Shown piece after piece: positions 1 to 8,055 of a stretch of DNA of 21,318 nt. A program made the translations under genes and the position numbers. The notes beneath the pieces were generated by a model, which saw nothing but the letters and a program-made list of their open reading frames with translations, searched no databases and was not told the DNA's origin. Source of the DNA: Anaerolineales bacterium UBA3001 (GTDB lineage: Bacteria > Chloroflexota > Anaerolineae > Anaerolineales > UBA11657); NCBI GenBank assembly GCA_002346435.1, contig DDZT01000043.1, positions 1 through 21,318 of the forward strand, written 5' to 3'. Within the stretch, counting starts at the first letter, position 1. Every line of letters begins with the position of its first letter.

Positions 1-1
1 A

Positions 2-223
2 ACTGACATCGCTAAACTAGCACTTCAGTTTTCTGTTTCTCATGCTGAGGTTGCTACAACCTTAGTTTCAACAGCCAGTGTAGATCATATACGTTCGAAT
101 GTAAAATGGAGTGAAGAATCTTTAGATATGGATATTTTGAGAGAGGTTCTAAAAATATTAACAGATGTCTCAGGAGAGAATTGGCCTTCTGGTTTACCTG
201 AGAATAGTCGGTATATCCCATAA
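2..223 (+). CDS. Aldo/keto reductase, C-terminal end (possible L-galactose dehydrogenase)
   Basis: Only the last 73 codons are in the window; the gene starts further left. The frame ends at TAA 221-223. It reads ALQFSVSHAEVATTLVSTAS followed by an N-x-W-S-E-E stretch, which is the typical end of the TIM-barrel aldo/keto reductases (the helix and loop near the NADP-binding site, A-L-x-F/Y-x-L-x-H ... T-T-L-V). The family includes L-galactose, L-fucose and D-threo-aldose 1-dehydrogenases, which oxidise the sugar to its lactone. The following genes handle tagaturonate and altronate, so an L-galactose dehydrogenase making L-galactonolactone is the reading that fits the operon best. That assignment is inference: the catalytic Asp-Tyr-Lys-His tetrad lies outside the window. 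The next gene begins about 58 bases downstream on the same strand. Confidence 0.75.
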   Translation, partial: TDIAKLALQFSVSHAEVATTLVSTASVDHIRSNVKWSEESLDMDILREVLKILTDVSGENWPSGLPENSRYIP

Positions 224-281
224 TAATGGTTCTCTTATCACATAAGTGGTCATATAGATGCAGTATGTCTTGGTTATTGCT

Positions 282-1409
282 ATGATAAAGAAAAGTTTGG
301 TCGATACGCAAATATTACAATTCGGTACCGGAAAATTTCTCAGAGGTTTTGTCGATTTGTTTGTGCAGGAAGTAATGGACACTGGCACAGTAGTTTTACC
401 TATTACTGTAGTACAGTCCACTGGTGTTGAACGTGTCAAAAAGTTACGTTCGCAGCACTGCAGATATACGGCTCACATACGTGGGATTGCAGGCGATAAT
501 GAGGTGACTAGTGACCTTATAGTGCAATCTATAGGTAAGGCACTTCACGCTGAAAACGACTGGTTAGAGTTGATAGATATCAGTTGTCAAGCAAAGTCTA
601 TTATTATTACGTCAAATGTCACCGAAGCTGGTTATGTTTTGGACAATGGTAGTGTTTGTATGAATTCATGCCCCAAGTTTTTTCCTGCCAAGTTACTTGC
701 GATTTTGGCGAATCGTTTTAACGCTGGTCTAAGCGACGTAATCGTGGCACCATGTGAACTGCTAGAAAATAATGGTCATGAACTATGTGGTATGGTTGTG
801 AAGCAGGCGAAGCTTTGGGGTGTTGAGGATACTTGTATTGAATGGATTAGAGAAGATGTTGTATGGCTAAATACTCTTGTAGATAGAATTGTGGCTTCGC
901 CATACGATGAACATAATAGTGTGCCCTTTGGGACTCTAGACGTCATCACTGAACCATATGCTCTTTGGGCTATTCAATCCAACAAAAAAGATAATTTACT
1001 ATTTGAACACAATGCTATAGTGTCATATAACAATTTGTCGGAAGTAGCATTGCGTAAGATACGCATATTGAACGGTGCTCATACTGCATTAGTACAATCT
1101 TTAATGCCCGATAATGACCTGACCGTACGAGAAGCATTAGATAATCCAGAAGTATTACAATGGCTGAAAGATCTATTGTATGGTGAAATTGCCCCTACTA
1201 TTTCTAGCCGAGTAACTGATGCTTTGGATTTTGTAGATACTACCTTGAGTCGACTGTACAATCCGTTCATAAAACACAGACTTTCGGATATTAGACTAAT
1301 GCACGAAACAAAACTACGAATGAGGTTACTACCCACTTATCATGAATTCATCGAACAGAACGGTAAAAAGCCGCCGATATTATCAGAGCTTTTAAAGGAC
1401 TTGAGCTAG
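282..1409 (+). CDS. uxaB: Tagaturonate reductase, short form (mannitol dehydrogenase superfamily)
   Basis: This enzyme reduces D-tagaturonate to D-altronate with NADH in the cytoplasm. The N-terminus has the Rossmann entry ILQFGTGKFLRGFVDLF, and later come NVTEAGY, PCELLENNG, NTLVDRIV and ITEPYALWAI, all recognisable UxaB/UxuB positions. The catalytic signature of the polyol-specific long-chain dehydrogenases, K-x4-N-x2-H, is present as KIRILNGAH (Lys at nucleotides 1056-1058). The protein is about 375 residues, whereas E. coli UxaB has about 480, so this is a compact version without an obvious frameshift. An in-frame ATG at 258 would add eight residues. I chose 282 because the family motif normally begins within about ten residues of the start, but neither ATG has a clear Shine-Dalgarno sequence. 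The gene ends 7 bases before the next gene, so the two are almost certainly co-transcribed. Fructuronate reductase (UxuB) is the main alternative; the altronate dehydratase downstream favours UxaB. Confidence 0.88.
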   Translation: MIKKSLVDTQILQFGTGKFLRGFVDLFVQEVMDTGTVVLPITVVQSTGVERVKKLRSQHCRYTAHIRGIAGDNEVTSDLIVQSIGKALHAENDWLELIDISCQAKSIIITSNVTEAGYVLDNGSVCMNSCPKFFPAKLLAILANRFNAGLSDVIVAPCELLENNGHELCGMVVKQAKLWGVEDTCIEWIREDVVWLNTLVDRIVASPYDEHNSVPFGTLDVITEPYALWAIQSNKKDNLLFEHNAIVSYNNLSEVALRKIRILNGAHTALVQSLMPDNDLTVREALDNPEVLQWLKDLLYGEIAPTISSRVTDALDFVDTTLSRLYNPFIKHRLSDIRLMHETKLRMRLLPTYHEFIEQNGKKPPILSELLKDLS

Positions 1410-1416
1410 GTTAATA

Positions 1417-2448
1417 ATGAAAGCTATTGTATTAGAGGAACCTAATAATATCCTTTTTAAGGATATTGAAAGCATGAACCTTATTGATAGTACTAGTGTA
1501 TTGGTTAGACCACGTGTTGTAGGTATATGCGGAACTGATTATCATGCATATAAGGGGCAACAGCCGTTTATCAACTATCCTTTAGTGATTGGCCATGAAT
1601 TAGGTGTGGAAGTTTTAGAAGTTGGGTCCGATGTTCATCATCTGGCACCTGGTGATGCTTGTGCCGTCGAACCATATATTGGATGCAAGGAACAGGATGG
1701 TAATCTTTGTTTTTCATGCCGGCGAGGTCACACTAACCATTGCACTAGATTGCAAGTGCTAGGTGTTCACATTGATGGTGGGCTTTGTGAACAGTTTGTT
1801 GTGCCATCTAGTAAATTGCATCGCTCAGCTAAATTGGATTATGAGCAATTGGCTCTTATTGAGACTCTAGCTATAGGATATCATGCAGTAAAACGCTCAG
1901 GAATATCCAAAAATGACGTTGTTCTGGTTGTAGGTGCGGGTCCAATTGGATTGAGTGTTATACAGAGTGTTAATCTGATTGGTACTAGCGTTTTGGTTCT
2001 AGATGTTAACGATAAAAGACTCCAATTTGCGAAAGAGCATTTCGGAGTCAATAATACTTATGTAAACCCAGATACTATAGCAAAGGAGATGAGGTCCCTA
2101 TTGAGTGGTGCCATGCCTACTATAGTTTTTGATGCTACAGGCAACACAAAATCTATGGAGTCCAGCTTTGATTATGTAGCAAGTGGTGGCAAGATAATTC
2201 TAGTAGGATTTAATAGAGAGAGTATAGTATTCGATGATGAACAGTTTCATAGGAATGAACTGAGTCTAATAGCTAGTAGGAATGCTCTTTCGGACGATTT
2301 TACTGATTTAATAAAGTTGATGGAGGATGGAATTATAGACACCAGTCATTGGATCAGTGACCGGGCGAATTGGAATTCCTTAGTGAAAACACTTCCAATA
2401 TGGTGTGACTCTACGGATTTAATAAAGGGTGTTGTTGAGATAACCTAG
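1417..2448 (+). CDS. lgoD: Zn-dependent L-galactonate 5-dehydrogenase-like enzyme
   Basis: This is a medium-chain Zn alcohol dehydrogenase of 343 residues. The catalytic zinc ligands are visible as Cys38 (GICGTD) and His60-Glu61 (IGHE). The structural zinc cysteines are Cys90, Cys98, Cys101 and Cys109. The NAD-binding motif is VGAGPIG. The VLGVHIDGG stretch, the later ASRNALSDDF and the C-terminal LIKGVVEI match the E. coli LgoD (YjjN) subgroup, which oxidises L-galactonate at C5 to D-tagaturonate. That product is exactly the substrate of the gene immediately upstream. L-galactonate can thus become D-altronate by oxidation followed by reduction, with no net redox change. The gap to the upstream gene is 7 bases and to the downstream gene 37 bases. 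A related sugar-acid dehydrogenase with another substrate (for example one from L-fuconate or L-rhamnonate metabolism) cannot be excluded from sequence alone. Confidence 0.8.
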   Translation: MKAIVLEEPNNILFKDIESMNLIDSTSVLVRPRVVGICGTDYHAYKGQQPFINYPLVIGHELGVEVLEVGSDVHHLAPGDACAVEPYIGCKEQDGNLCFSCRRGHTNHCTRLQVLGVHIDGGLCEQFVVPSSKLHRSAKLDYEQLALIETLAIGYHAVKRSGISKNDVVLVVGAGPIGLSVIQSVNLIGTSVLVLDVNDKRLQFAKEHFGVNNTYVNPDTIAKEMRSLLSGAMPTIVFDATGNTKSMESSFDYVASGGKIILVGFNRESIVFDDEQFHRNELSLIASRNALSDDFTDLIKLMEDGIIDTSHWISDRANWNSLVKTLPIWCDSTDLIKGVVEIT

Positions 2449-2485
2449 AATAGACTGCAAATGCTCATGGAATAAAGCCTGGACT

Positions 2486-5164
2486 ATGTTATTTTACTTA
2501 CCACATCCTAGTGATAACGTAGCTGTAGCTACACAAGACGCAACTGTGGGCGATACTGGAACTACGCAATTTGGATCATCAATAAGACTTAATTCGGATG
2601 TCCCAGTGGGATTTAGGGTAGCAGTTGCGGATATTGAATGTGGAGATAATCTACTGTCTTGGGGTAATGTTTTTGGTGTAGCTAATAGTGATATCAAAAC
2701 AGGTCAAGCTATTTATAACAAGGCTAGTGTTGAAGCTTTAAGGGAATCTGGTCGTATAACTACTTCGGGTATTACAGAAAACTTTATAGATTATAGTTCC
2801 AAATACAGCTCTGATTCCATTTGTGTTTCTAATCGTACGTGTACTATCAATTCAAAAACTGTACCAAAATTTTTAGGTTATCGACGTGATGGTAATAGAG
2901 GGATTGGCACTAGAAATTATATTGCTGTCATTGCTACATCTTCCTTGGCAGCGAGCTGTGCTCGTCTAGTAACCCAAAGGGTGGAGCATTTGGCAGATGC
3001 ACTTGATAATCTCAATGGGATTGTATGTGTGGAACATACAGAAGGATCTAAGGCTGGTGCTAGTAATACAGACATTGTAGTAAGTACATTGGCTGGTTTC
3101 CTTTTGCATCCAAACCTTGCTTCAGTTTTGCTCATCGATCATCCTGATGCAAAGGTGCAAAGTAATGACATTATCAATTATATTCAAGATCATCACGGTG
3201 ATATTGCCCCAGTCCATAACCAGACGGTAGTCATTGACGGTAATCCTAACGAATCTATAGAGCTGGGTATACAAATTGTTCGCAATTGGATTGTTGATGC
3301 TAGCAATATAGTGAGAACTACTCATGATGTCAGTGGTCTTAAAATAGCTTTGCAATGTGGTGGTTCAGATGCCTTTTCAGGTGTAACAGGCAATCCGTTG
3401 ATGGCAAGGTTAGCTAGTAAACTAATTTTGCATGGGGGATCCATTAATTTTAGTGAAACTCCAGAATTAATTGGTGCCGAATCATATGTACTAAACCAAG
3501 TTACTAGTTCTGAGATCAGTAACGCTTTTATGGAAAGAGTTGAGCATTTCAAAGACTGGCTGGGTGAACATGGTCATTCCGCGGCGGGCAATCCATCACA
3601 TGGAAATCTGATGCGAGGACTATACAATATTACAATCAAGTCACTAGGGGCTGCTATGAAACGCCCTTATAATTTACCGCTCGAACATGTTATCAAATAT
3701 TCGGAATTTATGTGTGAACCTGGCGCTTATTTTATGGATAGTCCGGGTAATGATATAGAAAGTGTTACGGGCCAGGTAGCATCGGGATGTAATTTGATAA
3801 TGTTTGTAACTGGTAATGGTTCTGTAACAAATTTCCCGTTTGTACCGACAGTTAAGATAATAACCACAACTGATGTTTATGACAGAATGTCAAATGAGAT
3901 GGATATTAATGCCGGGAGGATATTGGAAAATTCCAGCATCGATGAAGAGTCAAAGCTAGCATATGTATTGATCCAGAAAGTAGCCTCTGGACAGTCAACA
4001 GTTGGGGAGGAAGCTGGACATAGTCAAGTCCAAATTTGGAGAGACTGGGGAAATCAATCTGAAAAAGAAACATATCAGGAGCAACAGTCCCTAAGGTTAG
4101 ATGAAAGGGCACTACCTATACGTAAGCATCTTATTAAAGACCAGCTGTTTGCCAAAATGAAGGGTGTGGCAAGGAGTGTATCGAATCAACAACACAGTCT
4201 CATTTTGCCTACAAGTTTATGTGCTGGACAGGTAGCAAATATGGCGGCACAAAGATTAAACCGTAAGACTGTAAAAACTGAATTGGAAACTGAATACGTG
4301 ACATTGCCTCACACAGAAGGATGTGGCGTTTCAAGCGGTCACTCTGAGAAAATTATAAGGTCCATATTTAAGGGGTATCTTTGTCATCCACTTATCAAAA
4401 ACAGTTTGGTTCTAGAGCATGGTTGCGAAAATTTACATTTGGGCTATATGCGTAAAGTTTTGATTGAAGAAAGCATAGATCCGTCAGTTTATGGATGGGC
4501 TAGCATTCAAAAGGATGGAGGTATAGAATCAGTTATATTAAAGATAGAAGACTGGTTTTCAGCTGTCCAAGATGAACATTTACATAGCAATGATAATTCG
4601 AATGTTTCTGAAAATATGTACAGTGTAGCAATTCTTGGAGACTCTTATGTTGATGCGGAGATAGCTAATGGTTTTGCTTCACTATGCCAAATAATGTCAG
4701 AGGCTGGCATTTCTGTTGTCTTGCCCACATTTACCAGTCTTTTACAATCTAAAACGTTCTTAACGGAATTGTTTGCAGATGCTAGCATTGATCCTAATAT
4801 TGATGCTGCTAATATACCTAAAGCTCCAGGTGTTCATATTATGGAGACTTATAGTGATCATTTTGTCGAAAACATGACAGTACTAGGTGCCTCTGGTGTG
4901 CAGTTGTTTCTTACCTATGCTGATTCTGTATTACCCCAAGGTCATCCATTTATTCCGATGTTACGTATTTATGCTAGTGCGAGTGATACGAGCTCTAGGC
5001 ATACACAAGTGTTTGACGTCAATGCTCTAAGCTCGTTGTTATGGACTGAAGAGGTTGTAGATACTATACGGGATATACAAGCTGGAAATTTCAAACGGCA
5101 AGCTATGTTGAAGGAATATGTCGATTTTCAGATTCCGAGAGGTCCGTCTGCTGTTTCTATGTAA
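2486..5164 (+). CDS. uxaA: Altronate dehydratase with SAF domain and a duplicated, diverged UxaA core
   Basis: It probably dehydrates D-altronate to 2-keto-3-deoxy-D-gluconate (KDG). At 892 residues it is nearly twice the length of E. coli UxaA (about 495). Residues 1-90 are an SAF domain (DNVAVATQDA near the start). Copy 1 of the core begins at YRRDGNRGIGTRNY (about 131-144) and carries the catalytic-domain motifs CGGSD (Cys291), SETPE (323-327), NPSHGN, MDSPGND (from about 417), TGQVASGCNL and MDINAGRI. Copy 2 starts near residue 570 (LILPTSLCAG, Cys579), has HTEGCG (609-614) and HGCE (645-648), and ends with a worn equivalent of the last domain starting at Gly782 (GVHIMETYSDH, then HPFIPMLRI and DVNA). 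The cysteine positions lost in copy 1 survive in copy 2, and the CGGSD/SETPE motifs kept in copy 1 are gone in copy 2. The reading frame is intact. A galactarate-type dehydratase is a less likely alternative given the neighbours. Confidence 0.87.
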   Translation: MLFYLPHPSDNVAVATQDATVGDTGTTQFGSSIRLNSDVPVGFRVAVADIECGDNLLSWGNVFGVANSDIKTGQAIYNKASVEALRESGRITTSGITENFIDYSSKYSSDSICVSNRTCTINSKTVPKFLGYRRDGNRGIGTRNYIAVIATSSLAASCARLVTQRVEHLADALDNLNGIVCVEHTEGSKAGASNTDIVVSTLAGFLLHPNLASVLLIDHPDAKVQSNDIINYIQDHHGDIAPVHNQTVVIDGNPNESIELGIQIVRNWIVDASNIVRTTHDVSGLKIALQCGGSDAFSGVTGNPLMARLASKLILHGGSINFSETPELIGAESYVLNQVTSSEISNAFMERVEHFKDWLGEHGHSAAGNPSHGNLMRGLYNITIKSLGAAMKRPYNLPLEHVIKYSEFMCEPGAYFMDSPGNDIESVTGQVASGCNLIMFVTGNGSVTNFPFVPTVKIITTTDVYDRMSNEMDINAGRILENSSIDEESKLAYVLIQKVASGQSTVGEEAGHSQVQIWRDWGNQSEKETYQEQQSLRLDERALPIRKHLIKDQLFAKMKGVARSVSNQQHSLILPTSLCAGQVANMAAQRLNRKTVKTELETEYVTLPHTEGCGVSSGHSEKIIRSIFKGYLCHPLIKNSLVLEHGCENLHLGYMRKVLIEESIDPSVYGWASIQKDGGIESVILKIEDWFSAVQDEHLHSNDNSNVSENMYSVAILGDSYVDAEIANGFASLCQIMSEAGISVVLPTFTSLLQSKTFLTELFADASIDPNIDAANIPKAPGVHIMETYSDHFVENMTVLGASGVQLFLTYADSVLPQGHPFIPMLRIYASASDTSSRHTQVFDVNALSSLLWTEEVVDTIRDIQAGNFKRQAMLKEYVDFQIPRGPSAVSM

Positions 5165-5232
5165 TTTATTATGTATAAGTATAGGTATGCGTATTAAAAT
5201 GTATAAACGACTTATATGATGGAGGGTTACTT

Positions 5233-6669
5233 ATGACAAATGTCGTTGTGTTGCTGACAGATCAGCAAGCATTGCACTCTATCGGTGCTTACGGCTCCAA
5301 AATTTGTCGGACTCCAAATATCGATGCGCTAGCTAATGATGGCATTAGATTTACTCGCGCTTACACTCCATGTGCTCTGTGTACCCCTGCTAGAGCTAGT
5401 CTTCTGACTGGTCTGTATCCGCATAAACATGGTGCAATACATAATACAGGTACGCACTTACCATTTACACCAGATCTCATTGGACAAGGACTTTCCATCT
5501 ATCCCTCTGCGATGAAAGAAGGTGGTTACCAACTTGGATATGCTGGAAAGTGGCATAGTGGAATAATCAATAGTGCCAATGATGCAGGCTTTAGTGGATA
5601 TGGCCCACCTGATTATGGGGATTGCTGGGAATCCACTGAATTTGAAGAATATCTTCTGGCAAACAACTTGAGAAGGCCCGAAAAAGTCTTAGAGTTTTAT
5701 GCTGAGGGTGAACCTCAATATGGTTATGGTGATGCAAGTGGTTACGTCAATGGTCCAATTGAAGCTACACCAAGTGGGTTTTTGACAAACAAAACTATCG
5801 AACTGATTGATCAGTTTAGTATGGTTAACCAACCATTCTTTATAATGACGAGTTTTTGGGGTCCACATGCACCTTATTTGCCCGCAGCTGATTTTGCAGA
5901 TTTGTACGATCCAAAAGATATTGCGCAATGGGATAGTTTTACTGATGACCTACTAAATAAACCTTATATTCATAGCATTTATCGAAAGTATATTTTTCCT
6001 GGCGCAGCAAAAGCAAAATGGGATGTCTGGGCTAAGGTTATTTCACGTTATTATGCTTTTGTTAGCATGATTGATCATCAAATTGGGTTAATTTTGCAAC
6101 ATTTGCGTGATCAGGGACTATATGATGATACTTTGATTATATTTGCCTCGGATCATGGCGAAACTATAGGAATACATGGCGGTGCTTTTGATAAAGGTGC
6201 TATGGCATATGAAGAGGTATACAGAGTGCCTCTCATTGTTAAAACTAAAGGCAACTGTAATTCTGGCACTTCTCATCATGACTTTGTCAGCTTGTTGGAT
6301 TTGCCGAGCACATTTCGTGACCTTGCTGGTGCAGATGACAAGTCATCTCATGGCAAAAGTTTGTTGCCAGTGTTGTATGATCAAGGTACAACTGGACGAG
6401 AGCATATTATGTCCCAATTTCATGGCCATCGGTTTCCGGTGTCTCAACGTATATTATGGTGGGACCGGTATAAATTCGTCTTAAACTTTGCTGACAGAGA
6501 TGAACTGTATGATTTGGATGAGGATCAGTATGAAATGGACAACTTGATTGATCGTAGCGAATGTATTGGGGTAATTGATGAGTGTAAGCAAAGATTGCTG
6601 ATGTCTATGGACGAAGTTGATGACACTCTGGGTCCTCAGGCTCGTCATTTACTGGAAAGAAAAATATAG
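5233..6669 (+). CDS. Type I (formylglycine) sulfatase, Cys-type, no signal peptide
   Basis: It hydrolyses sulfate esters. The N-terminus NVVVLLTDQQ gives the metal-binding Asp10, and PCALCTPARASLLTG contains the C-x-P-x-R modification motif, with Cys50 expected to become formylglycine. SDHGE (Asp307, His308) supplies further metal ligands, followed by HGGAFDKG and YRVPLIVK, which are standard for family S1. The protein is 478 residues. It starts directly with the core beta-strand: there is no signal peptide or lipobox, so it should act in the cytoplasm on an imported sulfated mono- or oligosaccharide. The start is well supported by GGAGGG at 5221-5226. The gene lies inside the L-galactonate/altronate operon and 16 bases before its maturase. 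The exact substrate (for example a sulfated galactose) is inferred from context only. Confidence 0.93.
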   Translation: MTNVVVLLTDQQALHSIGAYGSKICRTPNIDALANDGIRFTRAYTPCALCTPARASLLTGLYPHKHGAIHNTGTHLPFTPDLIGQGLSIYPSAMKEGGYQLGYAGKWHSGIINSANDAGFSGYGPPDYGDCWESTEFEEYLLANNLRRPEKVLEFYAEGEPQYGYGDASGYVNGPIEATPSGFLTNKTIELIDQFSMVNQPFFIMTSFWGPHAPYLPAADFADLYDPKDIAQWDSFTDDLLNKPYIHSIYRKYIFPGAAKAKWDVWAKVISRYYAFVSMIDHQIGLILQHLRDQGLYDDTLIIFASDHGETIGIHGGAFDKGAMAYEEVYRVPLIVKTKGNCNSGTSHHDFVSLLDLPSTFRDLAGADDKSSHGKSLLPVLYDQGTTGREHIMSQFHGHRFPVSQRILWWDRYKFVLNFADRDELYDLDEDQYEMDNLIDRSECIGVIDECKQRLLMSMDEVDDTLGPQARHLLERKI

Positions 6670-6685
6670 ATAGGCAGAACTCTCT

Positions 6686-7987
6686 ATGATTGATGTACTA
6701 AAAGTCACAGATTCAGTAACAGTGGATCCATTTAATGTGATGCTCAAACCTCGGGGCGCCATATGTAATTTGGATTGTAAGTATTGTTATTACTTGAGGA
6801 AAGAAGATCTGTATCCGAATTCCTCGTTTCGCATGGAGAAGAATGTCCTGGAGAAATTTGTAAAAGAGTATATAGCTGCTCAGGCCGGACCTGAAGTGGT
6901 GTTTTCATGGCAAGGTGGCGAACCTACACTTATGGGTATTGATTACTTTAGGCAAGCAGTCGAGTTTCAAGCCAAATATTCTCGTCCAGGTATTCGAGTC
7001 ACCAATGCGTTTCAGACTAACGGTGTACTCATAGATGACGAATGGTGCAGTTTTTTTAGGGACAATGAGTTTTTGCTTGGCATTAGTCTCGATGGTCCTA
7101 TTGAATTACATGATGCGTATAGGGTAGATAAAGGCGGAGATGGTACTTTTGATGATGTTATGCGGGGCATTGACTATGTGCAGAGGTATCAAGTAGATTA
7201 CAATATTCTAACTACTGTCCATTCTGTTAATAGCAAACATCCATTGACTGTATACAAATTTTTGCGAGACACTATAGGCGCTAAATATATACAATTTATT
7301 CCCATTGTGGAAAAGATGAATGTTTATGGTACTGATCAGTGGAGTGTCAGTGAACGTTCTGTGCAGTCTGAGGACTACGGTGATTTTCTGCTTTCAATAT
7401 ATGATGAATGGGTGGCTCGTGACGTGGGCACAATCTTTGTTCAAATATTCGATGTAGCCCTTGCTGCGTGGTCAGGAATGAGACCTGGTCTATGTGTGTT
7501 TGAAGAAACTTGTGGTAGTGCTTTGGCTATGGAACATAATGGTGATCTGTATTCCTGCGATCACTTTGTTGAACAAGATCATTTGTTAGGAAACTTGATG
7601 GATGGCAATATAGTTGATCTGGTCTCTTCGTCTCAGCAGAAAGAGTTTGGGTTAGCAAAGCGTGATGATTTGCCAAAATATTGTCTGGAATGTGAAGTTC
7701 GATTTGTATGTAATGGCGGTTGCCCTAAAAACCGATTTATTTTTACTCCAGAAGGTGATGATGGACTCAATTATTTGTGTGCTGGTTATAAACAGTTTTT
7801 TACTGGTATAAATATATCCATGAACTATATGGCGTCACTTTTGAAAAATAATAGACCAGCATCGGATGTAATGGCTTGGATTGAGATAGAGAAACTAGAC
7901 TGGATTAGGCGTGTAAATTCGGTGAATCGTAATGATTCTTGCCCGTGTGGGAGTGGTAAGAAATACAAGAAATGTTGCATGATATAA
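6686..7987 (+). CDS. Anaerobic sulfatase-maturating radical SAM enzyme with SEC-C tail
   Basis: This enzyme oxidises the active-site Cys (or Ser) of sulfatases to formylglycine without oxygen. The radical SAM cluster motif is CNLDCKYC (Cys27, Cys31, Cys34) followed by YYLRKE, as is typical of anSMEs. FSWQGGEPTLMG is the SAM-binding GGEP region. The C-terminal SPASM-type region includes ETCGSALAMEHNGDLYSCDH and CLECEVRFVCNGGCPKNRF, expected to bind two auxiliary Fe4S4 clusters. The last residues (416-431, NDSCPCGSGKKYKKCC) form a SEC-C zinc-binding motif, as found at the end of SecA and some other proteins. Length is 433 residues. It follows the sulfatase by 16 bases, so enzyme and activator are co-expressed. 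The start at 6686 has only a weak purine-rich stretch (AGGCAG) upstream. Confidence 0.93.
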   Translation: MIDVLKVTDSVTVDPFNVMLKPRGAICNLDCKYCYYLRKEDLYPNSSFRMEKNVLEKFVKEYIAAQAGPEVVFSWQGGEPTLMGIDYFRQAVEFQAKYSRPGIRVTNAFQTNGVLIDDEWCSFFRDNEFLLGISLDGPIELHDAYRVDKGGDGTFDDVMRGIDYVQRYQVDYNILTTVHSVNSKHPLTVYKFLRDTIGAKYIQFIPIVEKMNVYGTDQWSVSERSVQSEDYGDFLLSIYDEWVARDVGTIFVQIFDVALAAWSGMRPGLCVFEETCGSALAMEHNGDLYSCDHFVEQDHLLGNLMDGNIVDLVSSSQQKEFGLAKRDDLPKYCLECEVRFVCNGGCPKNRFIFTPEGDDGLNYLCAGYKQFFTGINISMNYMASLLKNNRPASDVMAWIEIEKLDWIRRVNSVNRNDSCPCGSGKKYKKCCMI

Positions 7988-8055
7988 ATTAGCTGGTATC
8001 TTTATATTTGTTTTATGTGAGAAACTAATGTGGTTGGTATTGGAAAATAATAACT

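Noticed and set aside
2..2448. L-fucose or L-rhamnose pathway instead of L-galactose
   Set aside because: The aldo/keto reductase end alone would allow L-fucose dehydrogenase, but tagaturonate reductase, altronate dehydratase and KDG/KDPG enzymes do not belong to the L-fuconate route, and no fuconate dehydratase is present.
6176..6484. 102-codon + strand frame inside the sulfatase gene
   Set aside because: Out of frame with strongly conserved sulfatase sequence (SDHGE to the end); no sign of a frameshift or of a second protein.
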